Assembly (NCBI RefSeq): GCF_020010905.1
Contig: NZ_JAGJBY010000002.1
Span: 3,720,001-3,784,000 of the forward strand
Reading direction: 5' to 3'
DNA length: 64,000 nucleotides
Origin: Streptomyces acidiscabies
Lineage (GTDB): Bacteria; Actinomycetota; Actinomycetes; Streptomycetales; Streptomycetaceae
Position numbers and translations under genes: made by a program. Shown one piece after another: positions 25,821-34,986 of this stretch (within the stretch, counting starts at the first letter, position 1; each line of letters begins with the position of its first letter). Below the pieces are notes generated by a model. The model was not told the DNA's origin and ran no database searches. It worked only from the letters and a program-made list of their open reading frames with translations.

Positions 25821-26747
25821 ATGGACCTCCTGCTCATCGGCCTCTCCTCGTTCGCCCGGCGCAGGGTGCTGCCCGCCGCCGCGAGCCTGCCGGGCATCAC
25901 CGCCGTCGACATCGCGAGCCGCCATGCGACGCCGGACGACGTGGCCGGGTTGCCCAAGTCGCGGGCGCTGTACGGGGATTGGCGCAAGGCCCTTGCGGAG
26001 TGCCCGCCGGGGCTGGCGTACGTGTCGCTCGTCAACGCCGAGCACGCCGCCGCCGTACGGGAAGCGCTGGAGCGGGGCTGGCACGTCGTCGTCGACAAGC
26101 CCGCGCTCTACGACCCTTACGGCGTCGCGGAGTTGGTGGAGCTGGCGCGGCGGTCGTCGCTCGTGCTGGCCGAGGCGACCTGTTACGCGTTCCACCCGAT
26201 GTTCTCCGTCGTCCGGGAGTTCGCGGTGGACGCGACCAAGGCGGTGGCCGTCTTCACGCCGCCGGTGCCGGCGGGGGACTTCCGGCACGATGCCGTACGC
26301 GGTGGCGGGGCGCTGCTCGACACCGGGCCCTATCTCGCGTCTCTGGGGCGGGTGTTGTGGGGGCTGGAGCCGGAGGAGCTGAGCGTCGTGACGGAGGACG
26401 GGGCCATGTCGTCGTACAGCGTGCTCGGGCAGTATCCGGGCGGGCGGACCGTCGTCGGGCACTTCGGGTTCACCACCGTCTACCAGAACACGCTCCAACT
26501 GCTCAGCGCGCGGGCGGCAGTTGACGTCGAGCGGCCCTTCTCGATGCCGCCGGGGCTGGAGACGGCGGTCTCGGTGCGGGACGGTGACGGGGAGCGGGTG
26601 CTGCGGGTGCCGCCCGCCGACAGTATGGCGTTGTTCCTGGACGCCGTACTGGGCGCCGTCCGTACGGCGTCCAGGGAGTTCGACGCTGCCGTGCTGAGCG
26701 ACGCGCGTGCGCTCGGGCGGCTCGTGCGCGCCGCAGTCAGGGCTTAG
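25821..26747 (+). CDS. Gfo/Idh/MocA-family NDP-sugar 3-ketoreductase
   Basis: The 308-residue protein begins with a Rossmann strand MDLLLIGLSSFARRRVLPAA, followed by the VDKPALYDPYG motif (Gfo/Idh E/DKP lysine) and GGALLDTGPYLASLGR in the C-terminal beta-domain. In dideoxysugar pathways this family, for example KijD10, reduces the 3-keto group after 2,3-dehydration. That fits the dehydratase and 4-ketoreductase nearby. With no 3,5-epimerase in the set, a D-configured 2,6-dideoxyhexose is expected. It ends against, and overlaps by four bases, the convergent small secreted gene. Confidence 0.85.
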   Translation: MDLLLIGLSSFARRRVLPAAASLPGITAVDIASRHATPDDVAGLPKSRALYGDWRKALAECPPGLAYVSLVNAEHAAAVREALERGWHVVVDKPALYDPYGVAELVELARRSSLVLAEATCYAFHPMFSVVREFAVDATKAVAVFTPPVPAGDFRHDAVRGGGALLDTGPYLASLGRVLWGLEPEELSVVTEDGAMSSYSVLGQYPGGRTVVGHFGFTTVYQNTLQLLSARAAVDVERPFSMPPGLETAVSVRDGDGERVLRVPPADSMALFLDAVLGAVRTASREFDAAVLSDARALGRLVRAAVRA

Positions 26748-27037
26748 GGCCGGTAGTTGGGCGGGAAGAGCTGATAGCCCGGGTCGGCGCTGGTGGGCCA
26801 GTCGCAGTATCGGCCGTGCGCGTTGAAGTTCAGGCCCGACGGGCAGGATTGGAGCACGGCCACCCCCGCTCTGCACTCGACGTAGAGCTCCACGACTCCG
26901 GGGTAGGAGTAGAGGCCGTCCGGGGCGCCGTAGCAGTAGTCGCTCGGCAGCGCGGACGACGGCGAGGCGGTTCCCAGCACGAACGCGAGGGCGCCGGCGG
27001 TCGCGGCGACTGTGGCACAGAGGGCACGGATCTTCAT
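26744..27037 (-). CDS. Small secreted protein with chitin-binding type-2 (CBM14)-like domain
   Basis: The 97-residue precursor has a clear Sec signal peptide, cut after about SPSSA, leaving ~65 residues. The mature part has cysteines spaced as in peritrophin-A/CBM14 domains: YCYGAPDGLY, then VECRAGVAVLQSCPSGLNF, then GRYCDWP. The end motif CPxGLxF...CDWP is characteristic. It would act outside the cell, binding chitin or a related N-acetylglucosamine polymer. Such domains are common in animals and rare in bacteria. Start ATG 27037 is chosen because the signal peptide then begins MKIR. Confidence 0.75.
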   Translation of the reverse strand: MKIRALCATVAATAGALAFVLGTASPSSALPSDYCYGAPDGLYSYPGVVELYVECRAGVAVLQSCPSGLNFNAHGRYCDWPTSADPGYQLFPPNYRP

Positions 27038-27250
27038 GCCGGGACAACGAACCGCCCGCACCGGGCGACACGTCGTTTGCGGCTGTGCGAATCCTGTGTC
27101 TGGTCCTGTCGATCGACAGGCAATGAAATTCCCCGCACAGGTTGAAAAGCGTCCCTCGTAATTAAAGTGCGGTCCTCCAGACGATGAGAATTCTCTTGGA
27201 GGGGGCTGATTCGGGAGGGTCGGCGCGGCGCGTAACGAACACTGCTGTGC
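27038..27250. promoter_or_regulatory. Divergent intergenic region, AT-rich core
   Basis: This 213-base gap separates the secreted CBM14-like gene from the membrane glycosyltransferase. The stretch 27120-27200 is AT-rich for this genome (TGAAATTCCCC, TTGAAAAG, TAATTAAAG). It likely holds both promoters, but I cannot fix a pair. Confidence 0.35.
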
Positions 27251-29455
27251 ATGGCTACGACAGTCCCCGCGCCGACCGCGCCCTCATGGCGTGCACCCTG
27301 GCGCTCCCCCTCCGACCAGCCCTCCTACGCGCGACCGGCGCTGCTGGGCCTCCTCGTGCTCGCCGCCGTGCTCTACACGTGGGGAATCGACCACAGTTCG
27401 TACCACGCGTTCTACGCCGATGCCGCGCGCAGCATGTCGGAGAACTGGAAAGCGTTCTTCTACGGCTCTTTCGACCCCGGGAATTCGATCACGCTCGACA
27501 AACTCCCCGGATTCCTCTGGCCACAGGCGCTGTCCGCACGTGTCTTCGGATTCCATCCGTGGGCGCTGGTCCTTCCGCAGGTGATCGAGGGCATGGCGAG
27601 CGTGCTCGTGCTGCACCGGCTCGTGTCCCGCTGGGCGGGCGCGAACGCGGCACTCGTCGCCTGCACGGCCTTCCTGCTGACGCCGGTCTCGGTCGGGTTG
27701 TTCCGTACGGCTGTCGAGGACCCGGCGTTCACGCTGTGCGTGCTGCTCGCGGCTGAGGCGACGCAGCGGGCCGCGCGGGACGGGCGGATGCGGACGCTGG
27801 TCGTCGCGGGGGTGTGGGTCGGGGTCGGGTTCCAGAGCAAGATGCTGGAGGCGTGGGCGGTGCTGCCCGCGCTGGCCGTCGTGTATCTGGTGTCGGCGCC
27901 GATTCCCTTGCGGCGCAGGGTGGTTCACCTTGGGGTGTCCGGTGTGGTGATGGCCGCTGTGTCGGTGTCGTGGATGGTGGCGGTGACGTTGGTGCCGGCG
28001 AAGGATCGGCCCTATGTGGACGGGACGACGGACAACTCCGCGTTCAGCATGGTGGTCGGGTACAACTTCCTGAACCGGTTCTCCTCGTTGGGGGTCAGTG
28101 CGGCTTCTACGGGGAGTGTGAGCGGGACTCAGGGGGGTGGGCATCGGGAGGGGGGTGCTCAGCGGGGCGGTGAGGGGATGGCGTCTGCGGGTGCGCGTGC
28201 AGATGCCGGTGCTTTCGGTGGTGGCGCTCAGGGGAGGGGGCCGGGTCAGGGTCAGGGCCCGGGTCAGGGGCAGGACGGCTGGGCGAAGATGTTCGGGACC
28301 TCGCTCGCCTCGCAGACCGGGTGGCTGTATCCGTTCGCCGCCCTGTGTGTCGTATGCGGGCTGCTGTGGAGCCGGGGACGGCCGCGTACCGACGGGCTGC
28401 GTGCAGGGTTCCTGCTCTGGGGGACCTGGCTGGCGACGTTCTTCCTGGTCTTCAGCGCGGGGAGCGTGGGGGGTCACACGTACTACATGGGGGTGATCGC
28501 GGTACCGCTGGCCGCGTTGACGGGTGGCGGGACCGTCGTGTTGTGGCGGGCGTACCGGGCCGGTGGGCGGCGGGCTTGGGCGTTGCCGGGGGCGGTGGCG
28601 GCCACGACCGTGTGGAGCACGTATCTCGCGGGGGAGTTCAGCTCGTTCCTGCCGTGGCTGGCGCCGGTCGTGGCGATGCTGGGCGCGGCGGCCGTTCTCC
28701 TGCTGGCGGTGGCGCGTCCTGGAGGGCGGCCGGGGAGGTTCGGGGGGCTGTCGGGCGGGCGATTCGGCGGGCGCCTCGCTCTCGCCGGGCTCGCCACCGC
28801 CCTCGCCGCCGTACTGATCGCGCCGGGTGCGTGGGTGGCGCAGGTGTTCAACCCCTCGTACCGCAGTACCGGTATGGGCGCGGTCGGGCCGTCCGACACG
28901 CGCGGGGCGTCGGGGACCTTCGTGTCGGCGGGCGGCCGGACGGACCGGCTGCGGTGGGGTGGCGGCACGGGCGGGCGCACGCGCGGAGACGGACGTACGG
29001 GTGGGCGTACGGGTGGGCGTACAGGCGGACTTATGGAGGACGCCGTACCTGCCGGAGGCTTCGGCTTCGGCTCGAACGGTGGACTCACCGCCTCCCAGCG
29101 GGAGTTGCTCGCCTACACGACCGCCCACCAGGGCTCCGCGTCGTACACCTTCGCCACCACGAACTGGAGCACCGCGTCCCCGTACATCCTCGCCACCGGC
29201 GCCCACGTGCTGCCGGTCGGCGGGTTCAGCGGCCGGGTGCCGTTCCCGACCGAGGCGGGGTTCCGGCGGCTCGTGGGGGCGGGTGAGCTGCGGTACGTCC
29301 TGGTGGGCGGCGGTCGAGGCTTCGGCGGGGCCGGGTCCGGTACGACGACCGCCACCCGGATCACGGCGTGGGTACAGTCTGCCTGCACCCTCGTACCGGC
29401 CTCCGCCTACGGGGGCACGGACACCGGCGAGACGCTGTACCGCTGCGGCAACTGA
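27251..29455 (+). CDS. GT39/ArnT-type polyprenyl-phosphate-sugar glycosyltransferase
   Basis: The 734-residue protein is a multi-pass membrane enzyme with about 11-12 hydrophobic segments. After the first is YHAFYADAARSMSENW, whose acidic residue early in the first outside loop is the catalytic site in PMT/ArnT enzymes, and DPGNSITLDKLPGFLWPQ follows. It resembles YkcB-like transferases, which use polyprenyl-phosphate sugars on the outer face. Two low-complexity inserts stand out: ~280-340 rich in Gly/Gln (GPGQGQGPGQGQ) and ~575-605 with tandem GGRT units, encoded by 12-base DNA repeats near 28990-29030. The acceptor is unknown. Confidence 0.85.
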   Translation: MATTVPAPTAPSWRAPWRSPSDQPSYARPALLGLLVLAAVLYTWGIDHSSYHAFYADAARSMSENWKAFFYGSFDPGNSITLDKLPGFLWPQALSARVFGFHPWALVLPQVIEGMASVLVLHRLVSRWAGANAALVACTAFLLTPVSVGLFRTAVEDPAFTLCVLLAAEATQRAARDGRMRTLVVAGVWVGVGFQSKMLEAWAVLPALAVVYLVSAPIPLRRRVVHLGVSGVVMAAVSVSWMVAVTLVPAKDRPYVDGTTDNSAFSMVVGYNFLNRFSSLGVSAASTGSVSGTQGGGHREGGAQRGGEGMASAGARADAGAFGGGAQGRGPGQGQGPGQGQDGWAKMFGTSLASQTGWLYPFAALCVVCGLLWSRGRPRTDGLRAGFLLWGTWLATFFLVFSAGSVGGHTYYMGVIAVPLAALTGGGTVVLWRAYRAGGRRAWALPGAVAATTVWSTYLAGEFSSFLPWLAPVVAMLGAAAVLLLAVARPGGRPGRFGGLSGGRFGGRLALAGLATALAAVLIAPGAWVAQVFNPSYRSTGMGAVGPSDTRGASGTFVSAGGRTDRLRWGGGTGGRTRGDGRTGGRTGGRTGGLMEDAVPAGGFGFGSNGGLTASQRELLAYTTAHQGSASYTFATTNWSTASPYILATGAHVLPVGGFSGRVPFPTEAGFRRLVGAGELRYVLVGGGRGFGGAGSGTTTATRITAWVQSACTLVPASAYGGTDTGETLYRCGN

Positions 29456-29476
29456 GTTCGGGCCAGGGCGAGTTCA

Positions 29477-29600
29477 GGTGACCGGTATCCCGCCGTCGCC
29501 CATCCCCTCGTCCAGGTCCACGCCGAACGCGTTGTACACCATGGCCTGCATGACGTACGCGCCGACGACGAACACCAGCTCCAGTTGACGAGGGTGGGGT
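29477..29600 (-). pseudogene. Remnant of carboxymuconolactone decarboxylase-family gene
   Basis: On the minus strand the sequence reads ELVFVVGAYVMQAMVYNAFG, then VDLDEGM and a stop. This is the C-terminal helix pair typical of carboxymuconolactone-decarboxylase/AhpD-like proteins. The rest of the gene is missing; upstream codons become unrelated by about 29600. It sits between two larger genes and is best read as a decayed end. Confidence 0.45.
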
Positions 29601-29668
29601 CGCCGCGTCGTACGCCCGCCGTACCGCACGGCCGGGGGTACCTACCGGGACGACGTGTGACGTGCCGC

Positions 29669-31615
29669 TTATCGCAGGGAGCGCGCCTCCGTCAGGAACG
29701 TGTCCAGGACCCCGTCCGCGACCCGTACCGGGCCCTGTGGGCGGGTCTCGCCGGGGATCGTCTGGATGGCGCCCGCGCGAGTGGCGAGGCTGGATGCCTC
29801 GGTGAACAGGCGTTGAGCTTCGGGCTCGTTGGCGGAGAGGCGGGCCGTCAGGGCGTCCAGGGTGCGTTCGAAGGCCGGGCCCCAGAGGCGGAGGGCGTTC
29901 AGCCAAGGGGTGCAGTCGGCGACAAAACCCGGGTCTGTCACGCCTGTTGTGATGCGGTCCGGGGTGGCGGTGAGGAGTTGGGCGTACGGGCGGAGGGCGC
30001 GTAGGGCGGAGTCCTTGGCGCCGGATGCCCAGGCTGTGCGTAACTCGCTGAGTTTCGCCGCCAGTTGGGGGGCTTGGGGTTGCCAGGGCGACGCACCGAA
30101 CGTTGGCGCCAGGTGCTCGACGTCGAAGAACGCCAAGAGGGCCTCTACGGTGGAGGGGTTGCCGTTCGAGAGGTACGCGGCGGCTGCCCGCCATGCCCGC
30201 TGGGCGTCGTAACTCGTGTCGTTCCAGGCGAAGTCGGCGCCCCCGAAGAGAGCCACCTTGCTGGCCGCCGCCTGGTTCATGGGGTTGAGGACCAGGCCCG
30301 ACAGCTGGGCGTGCAGGCCCGGTTCGCGTGCGGAGTACGGGGCCAGGAGGAGACGGCCCTCGGCCTGGCCGTAGTCGTTGACGGGGTAGTTGTCCCACAG
30401 GAACACCTTGCGGCCCCACACCGCCGCCGCGCGCGACGCGTCCTGGACGGTGATGCGGGGCGGGACGGTGTCGGTGCCCGTCCACATCACCTCGACGCGG
30501 GTGTCCAGTTGCTCGCGGATCGTCTTCTTGTAGGGGGTGTCCGTGACGTCGCCGTACTCGGTCGGGACCATCTGGAGCGGCTGGGTTCCGGGGCGGGCGG
30601 CGAGGAACTGCCCTTGCAGGGCGTTGAGCAGACCGACCTGCGCCCGTGCCGCCGACTGCTGCGAGGGCGCGCCGTACGCGGTCTGGTCGGCCGTGCAGTT
30701 CCAGCGCGTGTAGCTGATGTCGTCGAGCGGGACGGAGAAGCTGCGCACGCCGAGGTCGTACACGGCCTGGAGTTTGGCCTCCAGGGCCGTGCGGTCGGCG
30801 GCCGAGCTGTAGCAGATGGAGACGCCGGGGGAGAGGGCGAAGGTGAAGCGGACGTGGTGGTCGGTCGCCTGGCGTACCAACTCGCCGAGCTGGGCGAGGA
30901 GTTGGGGAGGGTACGGGTCGCGCCAGCGCTCGCGGTGGTACGGGTCGTCCTTCGGGGCGTACAGGTACGTGTTCATCTTCAGCGCGCCGTAGAAGGCGAG
31001 TTGGTCGAGGCGTTCCGCGTGGGTCCACGGGCTGCCGTAGAAGCCCTCGATCGCGCCGCGCAGCGGCATGAGCGGATGGTCGACGACGGAGACGGCCGCG
31101 AGGCTTGTGCCGGAGGCGAGTTGGCGCAGGGTCTGCGCGGCGTAGTACATGCCGCTCGCGTCGGCGCCCGCGAGGATTATGGAACCGCCGCCGGGTGCTG
31201 CGCGGGAGGCGAGTGCGTAGCCCTCGGCGGGGAGGGTGGCCGGGACCTGTCCGCCGGCCGCGCGCAGGGCGTCGGCGACGCGGGTGTCCTGGATGCCGCC
31301 GATCACCACGGTGAGGTCGGCCGGGTCAACTCCCGTTGCAGGCAAGGGGGCTTCGTCGATGTCCGTGGCGCCTGCTGCGCGGAGGGTGGAGACGACGAGG
31401 TCGTGGGTGGGAAGGTCCTGCTGTCCGGCGGTGCGGATGTGGACGCGGGGTGGGACGGTCAGGAGGGTGCCGTTGGCTGTCAACTGCTGGGGCTGCGGGG
31501 TGACTTGGGGGAGTGCGACATCTGTTGGGGACGCGGCGTCGGTCGCGGACGCCGGTGGGGAAGTGGCGAACACGCAGGACACCACGAGCGCGGCGACGGT
31601 CAGCCTGAGGCCCAT
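29669..31615 (-). CDS. Secreted GH84 beta-N-acetylglucosaminidase
   Basis: The 648-residue protein has a Sec signal peptide (~1-25, ending PPASA). An N-terminal GH20b-like alpha/beta domain (~35-180) precedes the GH84 barrel, which opens RGAIEGFYGSPWTH. The catalytic aspartate pair is Asp298-Asp299 in VPLDDISY. A helical C-terminal region follows. GH84 enzymes remove terminal beta-linked GlcNAc from glycans or glycoproteins by substrate assistance. It lies 11 bases after the GH85 gene in one operon and has its own AAGGGA site. With GH85 it would trim the chitobiose-core products of N-glycans. Confidence 0.9.
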   Translation of the reverse strand: MGLRLTVAALVVSCVFATSPPASATDAASPTDVALPQVTPQPQQLTANGTLLTVPPRVHIRTAGQQDLPTHDLVVSTLRAAGATDIDEAPLPATGVDPADLTVVIGGIQDTRVADALRAAGGQVPATLPAEGYALASRAAPGGGSIILAGADASGMYYAAQTLRQLASGTSLAAVSVVDHPLMPLRGAIEGFYGSPWTHAERLDQLAFYGALKMNTYLYAPKDDPYHRERWRDPYPPQLLAQLGELVRQATDHHVRFTFALSPGVSICYSSAADRTALEAKLQAVYDLGVRSFSVPLDDISYTRWNCTADQTAYGAPSQQSAARAQVGLLNALQGQFLAARPGTQPLQMVPTEYGDVTDTPYKKTIREQLDTRVEVMWTGTDTVPPRITVQDASRAAAVWGRKVFLWDNYPVNDYGQAEGRLLLAPYSAREPGLHAQLSGLVLNPMNQAAASKVALFGGADFAWNDTSYDAQRAWRAAAAYLSNGNPSTVEALLAFFDVEHLAPTFGASPWQPQAPQLAAKLSELRTAWASGAKDSALRALRPYAQLLTATPDRITTGVTDPGFVADCTPWLNALRLWGPAFERTLDALTARLSANEPEAQRLFTEASSLATRAGAIQTIPGETRPQGPVRVADGVLDTFLTEARSLR

Positions 31616-31626
31616 GCCGTTCCCTT

Positions 31627-33744
31627 CTACCAGGTCAGCGAGGTCGAGGCGGCACAGCTGCGGCGTCCGGTCACGGACACCGCCTCCAGTTCGAGCGTCG
31701 TCACCGAGTCACCGCCCCGGTCCAACGGTGATACGCAGTACGCGCCGTCGTACGTCCGCCCCAGCCACCGCCGCCCCTCGGAAGTGCGCCGGAAAATGTC
31801 GTACCGAGCCACCTCGGACGGCACGAAATCCCAGGTCAGATAGACACTCGCGGAGTCCCCGGCCGTCACCGCCCGCTCGACGGCGAACCCGGTCGGACAC
31901 TCCGGCGCCGGATCGGGCCCCGAGTCCGCGATCCGCAACTCGCCCAGGTTCACGGCGATTCCGGAGGCGCCACCGGTCCCGGCCAGCAGTGAGACGTGTA
32001 CGGCGACGACCGTACGGCCCGCCCACGCCCCGAGGTTGCCGGTCCACCGCGTCCAACTCCCGGACACCGAACCGGCGTTGATCCACACCACCTCGGCGGG
32101 AGCGTCCTCGAACACCAGCCCCAGCCGCAGCGCCGCCGTCCCGGTCGAACCCCGGTGCACCAGCGAGGCAGTCGACGCCGAGGTGAGCGGCAGCCGCGTC
32201 TTGTAGAGGCGCACGACAGCCGACGCGGACGCCCCGAGAGCGCCGGTCAGCCGCAGGGAGTTGCCGCCGTCGTACGCGACCGTGTGGTCGTAGTCCGCGC
32301 GGACCGCCGTACTCGCAGCGCCCGCGCCGTCGCGGACCCACCACTGCCAGGTCGGCAACAGGTCCTGGACACCGATGTCGAACCACGGCCGGTCGCCGAC
32401 CTGCACGCCGTCCACGAAGAACCGCTCGCCCGTGCCGGTGCAGAACCTTGTGACGAACGGGAGTTGGCCGATCACCGACTTCTCGACGATGTTGTGGGCG
32501 GTGCCGTCCCAGCCCGCCGGGTCGAGCGGGCTGCCGCTGCTGGGCTGCCGGGTGCGGCCGGTGCGCGAGGGGTCCTCAGCGGGCCCGCACCACAGTTGGC
32601 GTTCACGGGCGTAGACCGGCGCCTGCTTCGCGAGGGTGGTCTTGTCGCCGTCGACCGTGTACCAGACCATCTCGGAGCCGAGGAACGCCCAACTCGTGCG
32701 CGGCTCACCGCCGTCGGGGAAGATCGCGCGCGGGTCGTAGGGCTGGGCGAAGCGGTACATGCCGATCTCGCTGCCCGCGTAGACGACTTGGAACGGGTCG
32801 AGGCCCAGGGACTGCGCGTGGGCGCGGGACGCCTGGATCTTGGCCGAACTCCACCAGTAGTTGAGGAACACGCTGCTGTTGACGGGCTGTCCGCCGGACA
32901 CGATCCAGGGGGAGTTCACCGAATTGAACTCGTTCTGGTAGGAGATCCGGCCGTCGACCGTGAGGGAGTCGTACCACTGGAGGTGGAAGCCGGCCGGGGC
33001 CTTGCGGGCGAGATAGGCGAGCATCTCCATCAGGAGCTTCGCCTGGGCCGCCGTGATGGTGGCCTCCTGGTTGATGAAGTACCCGTCGAAGCCGAAGTAG
33101 CCCGCCATCGCGATGAGTTGGTCCGCGAGAGGGAACGTGCCCTGCGGGGTCTTCTCGACGATGTCCGCGAAGTTCTCCGGGCGCGGCCAGAACCAACACC
33201 CCAGGCTCAGCACGCCGTTGCGGTGCGCGGCATCCGTGTAGCCCGGGTTGGGGAGGTTCAACAGGCCGTAGGGCGGGTTGGGTTCGGTGTGGCGGCCGTC
33301 CAGCGGGAGGCCGTGCCAGGAGGCGTACAGGTCGGGGTACTGCCAGAAGCGCAGCGCGTACGCCTCGGCGACCGGGCCGTACGGGTAGCCCTCGGTCTCC
33401 CAGCTCGGCTGGACGTAGTCGTTGGCGAGGACCGCCAGCCGAGGGCGGGGGTCCAGGCCCCGGCGGGACTGGGTCGGCTCGAAGGGGGCGATGCGCGTCG
33501 CGAGGGGGACGCGGGAGCGCAGATAGCGGGCGTGACGGTCGGTGTCCGGGCTCCACGACTTGATCTGCGGGCCGGAGTAGCCGTGCATCAAAGGAGGTTC
33601 GGGGCCGAAGCCCGCCGCCGCGAGGGACTGCGCGTGTGCGGCTGTCGCGGGGAGGGCGGTGGCCAGCAGTCCGGCACCGGCAGCTTGCAGAAGACTGCGG
33701 CGCCGCAGGGCTCTGGAGAACGGGCCTGACGCGTCGACGGGCAT
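31627..33744 (-). CDS. Secreted GH85 endo-beta-N-acetylglucosaminidase
   Basis: The 705-residue protein starts at ATG 33744 behind GAGAGGGGA. The N-terminus RRRSLLQAAGAGLLATALPA looks like a Tat signal, with a cut near AHAQS. The GH85 barrel has FDGYFINQEATI, whose Asn225 and Glu227 form the catalytic pair, plus HNGVLSLGCWFWP-type strands. Beta-sandwich domains follow (~470-620), then a small C-terminal domain. The family cuts between the two GlcNAc residues of N-glycan cores, releasing oligosaccharides. Its promoter overlaps an operator-like site also found before the ABC operon. Confidence 0.92.
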   Translation of the reverse strand: MPVDASGPFSRALRRRSLLQAAGAGLLATALPATAAHAQSLAAAGFGPEPPLMHGYSGPQIKSWSPDTDRHARYLRSRVPLATRIAPFEPTQSRRGLDPRPRLAVLANDYVQPSWETEGYPYGPVAEAYALRFWQYPDLYASWHGLPLDGRHTEPNPPYGLLNLPNPGYTDAAHRNGVLSLGCWFWPRPENFADIVEKTPQGTFPLADQLIAMAGYFGFDGYFINQEATITAAQAKLLMEMLAYLARKAPAGFHLQWYDSLTVDGRISYQNEFNSVNSPWIVSGGQPVNSSVFLNYWWSSAKIQASRAHAQSLGLDPFQVVYAGSEIGMYRFAQPYDPRAIFPDGGEPRTSWAFLGSEMVWYTVDGDKTTLAKQAPVYARERQLWCGPAEDPSRTGRTRQPSSGSPLDPAGWDGTAHNIVEKSVIGQLPFVTRFCTGTGERFFVDGVQVGDRPWFDIGVQDLLPTWQWWVRDGAGAASTAVRADYDHTVAYDGGNSLRLTGALGASASAVVRLYKTRLPLTSASTASLVHRGSTGTAALRLGLVFEDAPAEVVWINAGSVSGSWTRWTGNLGAWAGRTVVAVHVSLLAGTGGASGIAVNLGELRIADSGPDPAPECPTGFAVERAVTAGDSASVYLTWDFVPSEVARYDIFRRTSEGRRWLGRTYDGAYCVSPLDRGGDSVTTLELEAVSVTGRRSCAASTSLTW

Positions 33745-33765
33745 GGAATCCCCTCTCCTCGGTAA

Positions 33766-33811
33766 GGCGAGAGCCGACACTAAAGCGCTAAAGTCCGTGT
33801 CGCAAGAGGGA
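33766..33811 (-). promoter_or_regulatory. GH85-GH84 promoter with LacI-type operator-like site
   Basis: Read on the minus strand, TTGCGA and TAGTGT are 17 bases apart and make a plausible -35/-10 pair. The spacer and -10 carry ACTTTAGCGCTTTAGTGT followed by CGGCTCTCGCC. The same block, with three or so changes, overlaps the sugar-binding protein promoter at 34987-35027. The site is an imperfect dyad around GCGC, as expected for a LacI-family dimer. Confidence 0.7.
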
Positions 33812-33904
33812 GTTGACGACGTATCAGGCCAATGGGGCGGGGGAGTGCCCGCCGACGTCAGGTTCCCGCGCGAGGGAGCGCCGTACCGACCATCGAGGTT
33901 CGCC

Positions 33905-34948
33905 ATGACCGCCGAAGGCCGCCGTCCCACCCTCCGTGACATCGCCCAGCGCTGCGGCATATCCGAAGCCGCCGCCTCCTTCGCCCTGAACGGCCGCCCC
34001 GGCGTCTCCGAGGCCACCCGCAGGCGCGTCCTCGATGTCGTCCAGGAACTGGACTGGACTCCGCACCCGGCCGCCCGCGCCCTCACCGGCGCCGGGTCCT
34101 CGACCGTCGGGTTCGTCGTCGCCCGCGACGCCCGGGACGTCGGCACCGAACTCTTCTTCCACCGCCTGATGACCGGCATGCAGACCGTGCTGAGCGGTCG
34201 GCATTACGGACTGTTGTTCCAGGTCGTTGCCTGCGTCGAGGAGGAGATCGCGACCTATCGCCGGTGGCGGCACGAAGGAAGAGTCGACGGCGTCGTCCTG
34301 GTCGACCTGCGGCAGGACGACCCGCGCCCGGCGGCCGTCGCCGCCCTCGGCCTGCCCGGCGTCGTCGCGGGCGGCCCCGACCCCGGCGGCCACCTCCCCC
34401 CCGTACCCGTCGACGACGCCGCCGCGATGCGCGCCGTCATGGGCCACCTGCGCGAACGCGGCCACGACCACGTCGCCTACCTGTCCGGCACCGCCGCCAT
34501 GCTGCACGTGCACCGCCGCATCGAATCCTTCCAACGCACAGGCCATGAGCTGGAGTTCACCGGCCTCAGGACCCTGTCCACCGACTTCTCGGCGGCGGCC
34601 GGCGAGACCGCGACCGAGACCGCGCTCACCGGCACGCCCCGCCCCACCGCGCTGATCTACGACAACGAGGTGCTCGCCGTCGCCGGTCTGGACGTCGTCC
34701 GCCGCCACGCCCTGCGCATCCCGGACGACGTCGCGGTGGTCGTCTGGGAGGACACCCCGGTCTGCACGGCACTCAGACCCGCACTCACCGCGCTGCGCCG
34801 GGACGCGGTCGGGTTCGGCGCGGACGTGGCCCGGCGGCTGCTGAACCTGCTCGACGGTCAGCCGGCGACGGACCCGGCGGAACTGGTGCCCACGCTGGTC
34901 GCCCGCGCCAGCACAGGCATCAACTCACCTGAAGATCACGAGGATTGA
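33905..34948 (+). CDS. LacI-family transcriptional repressor
   Basis: The 347-residue protein has the LacI helix-turn-helix at the N-terminus: TLRDIAQRCGISEAAASFAL with hinge HPAARALTGAGSSTVGFVV. A periplasmic-binding-like sugar domain follows. It lies between the GH85-GH84 operon and the ABC operon, and near-identical operator-like sites overlap both promoters. It is therefore the likely local repressor, released by an imported glycan. ATG 33905 is chosen because the helix-turn-helix then starts at residue ~9. The start is about 110 bases from the minus-strand promoter. Confidence 0.9.
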   Translation: MTAEGRRPTLRDIAQRCGISEAAASFALNGRPGVSEATRRRVLDVVQELDWTPHPAARALTGAGSSTVGFVVARDARDVGTELFFHRLMTGMQTVLSGRHYGLLFQVVACVEEEIATYRRWRHEGRVDGVVLVDLRQDDPRPAAVAALGLPGVVAGGPDPGGHLPPVPVDDAAAMRAVMGHLRERGHDHVAYLSGTAAMLHVHRRIESFQRTGHELEFTGLRTLSTDFSAAAGETATETALTGTPRPTALIYDNEVLAVAGLDVVRRHALRIPDDVAVVVWEDTPVCTALRPALTALRRDAVGFGADVARRLLNLLDGQPATDPAELVPTLVARASTGINSPEDHED

Positions 34949-34986
34949 CGGACCATCAGTCACATGTACCCACCCTGTCCCGGCCG

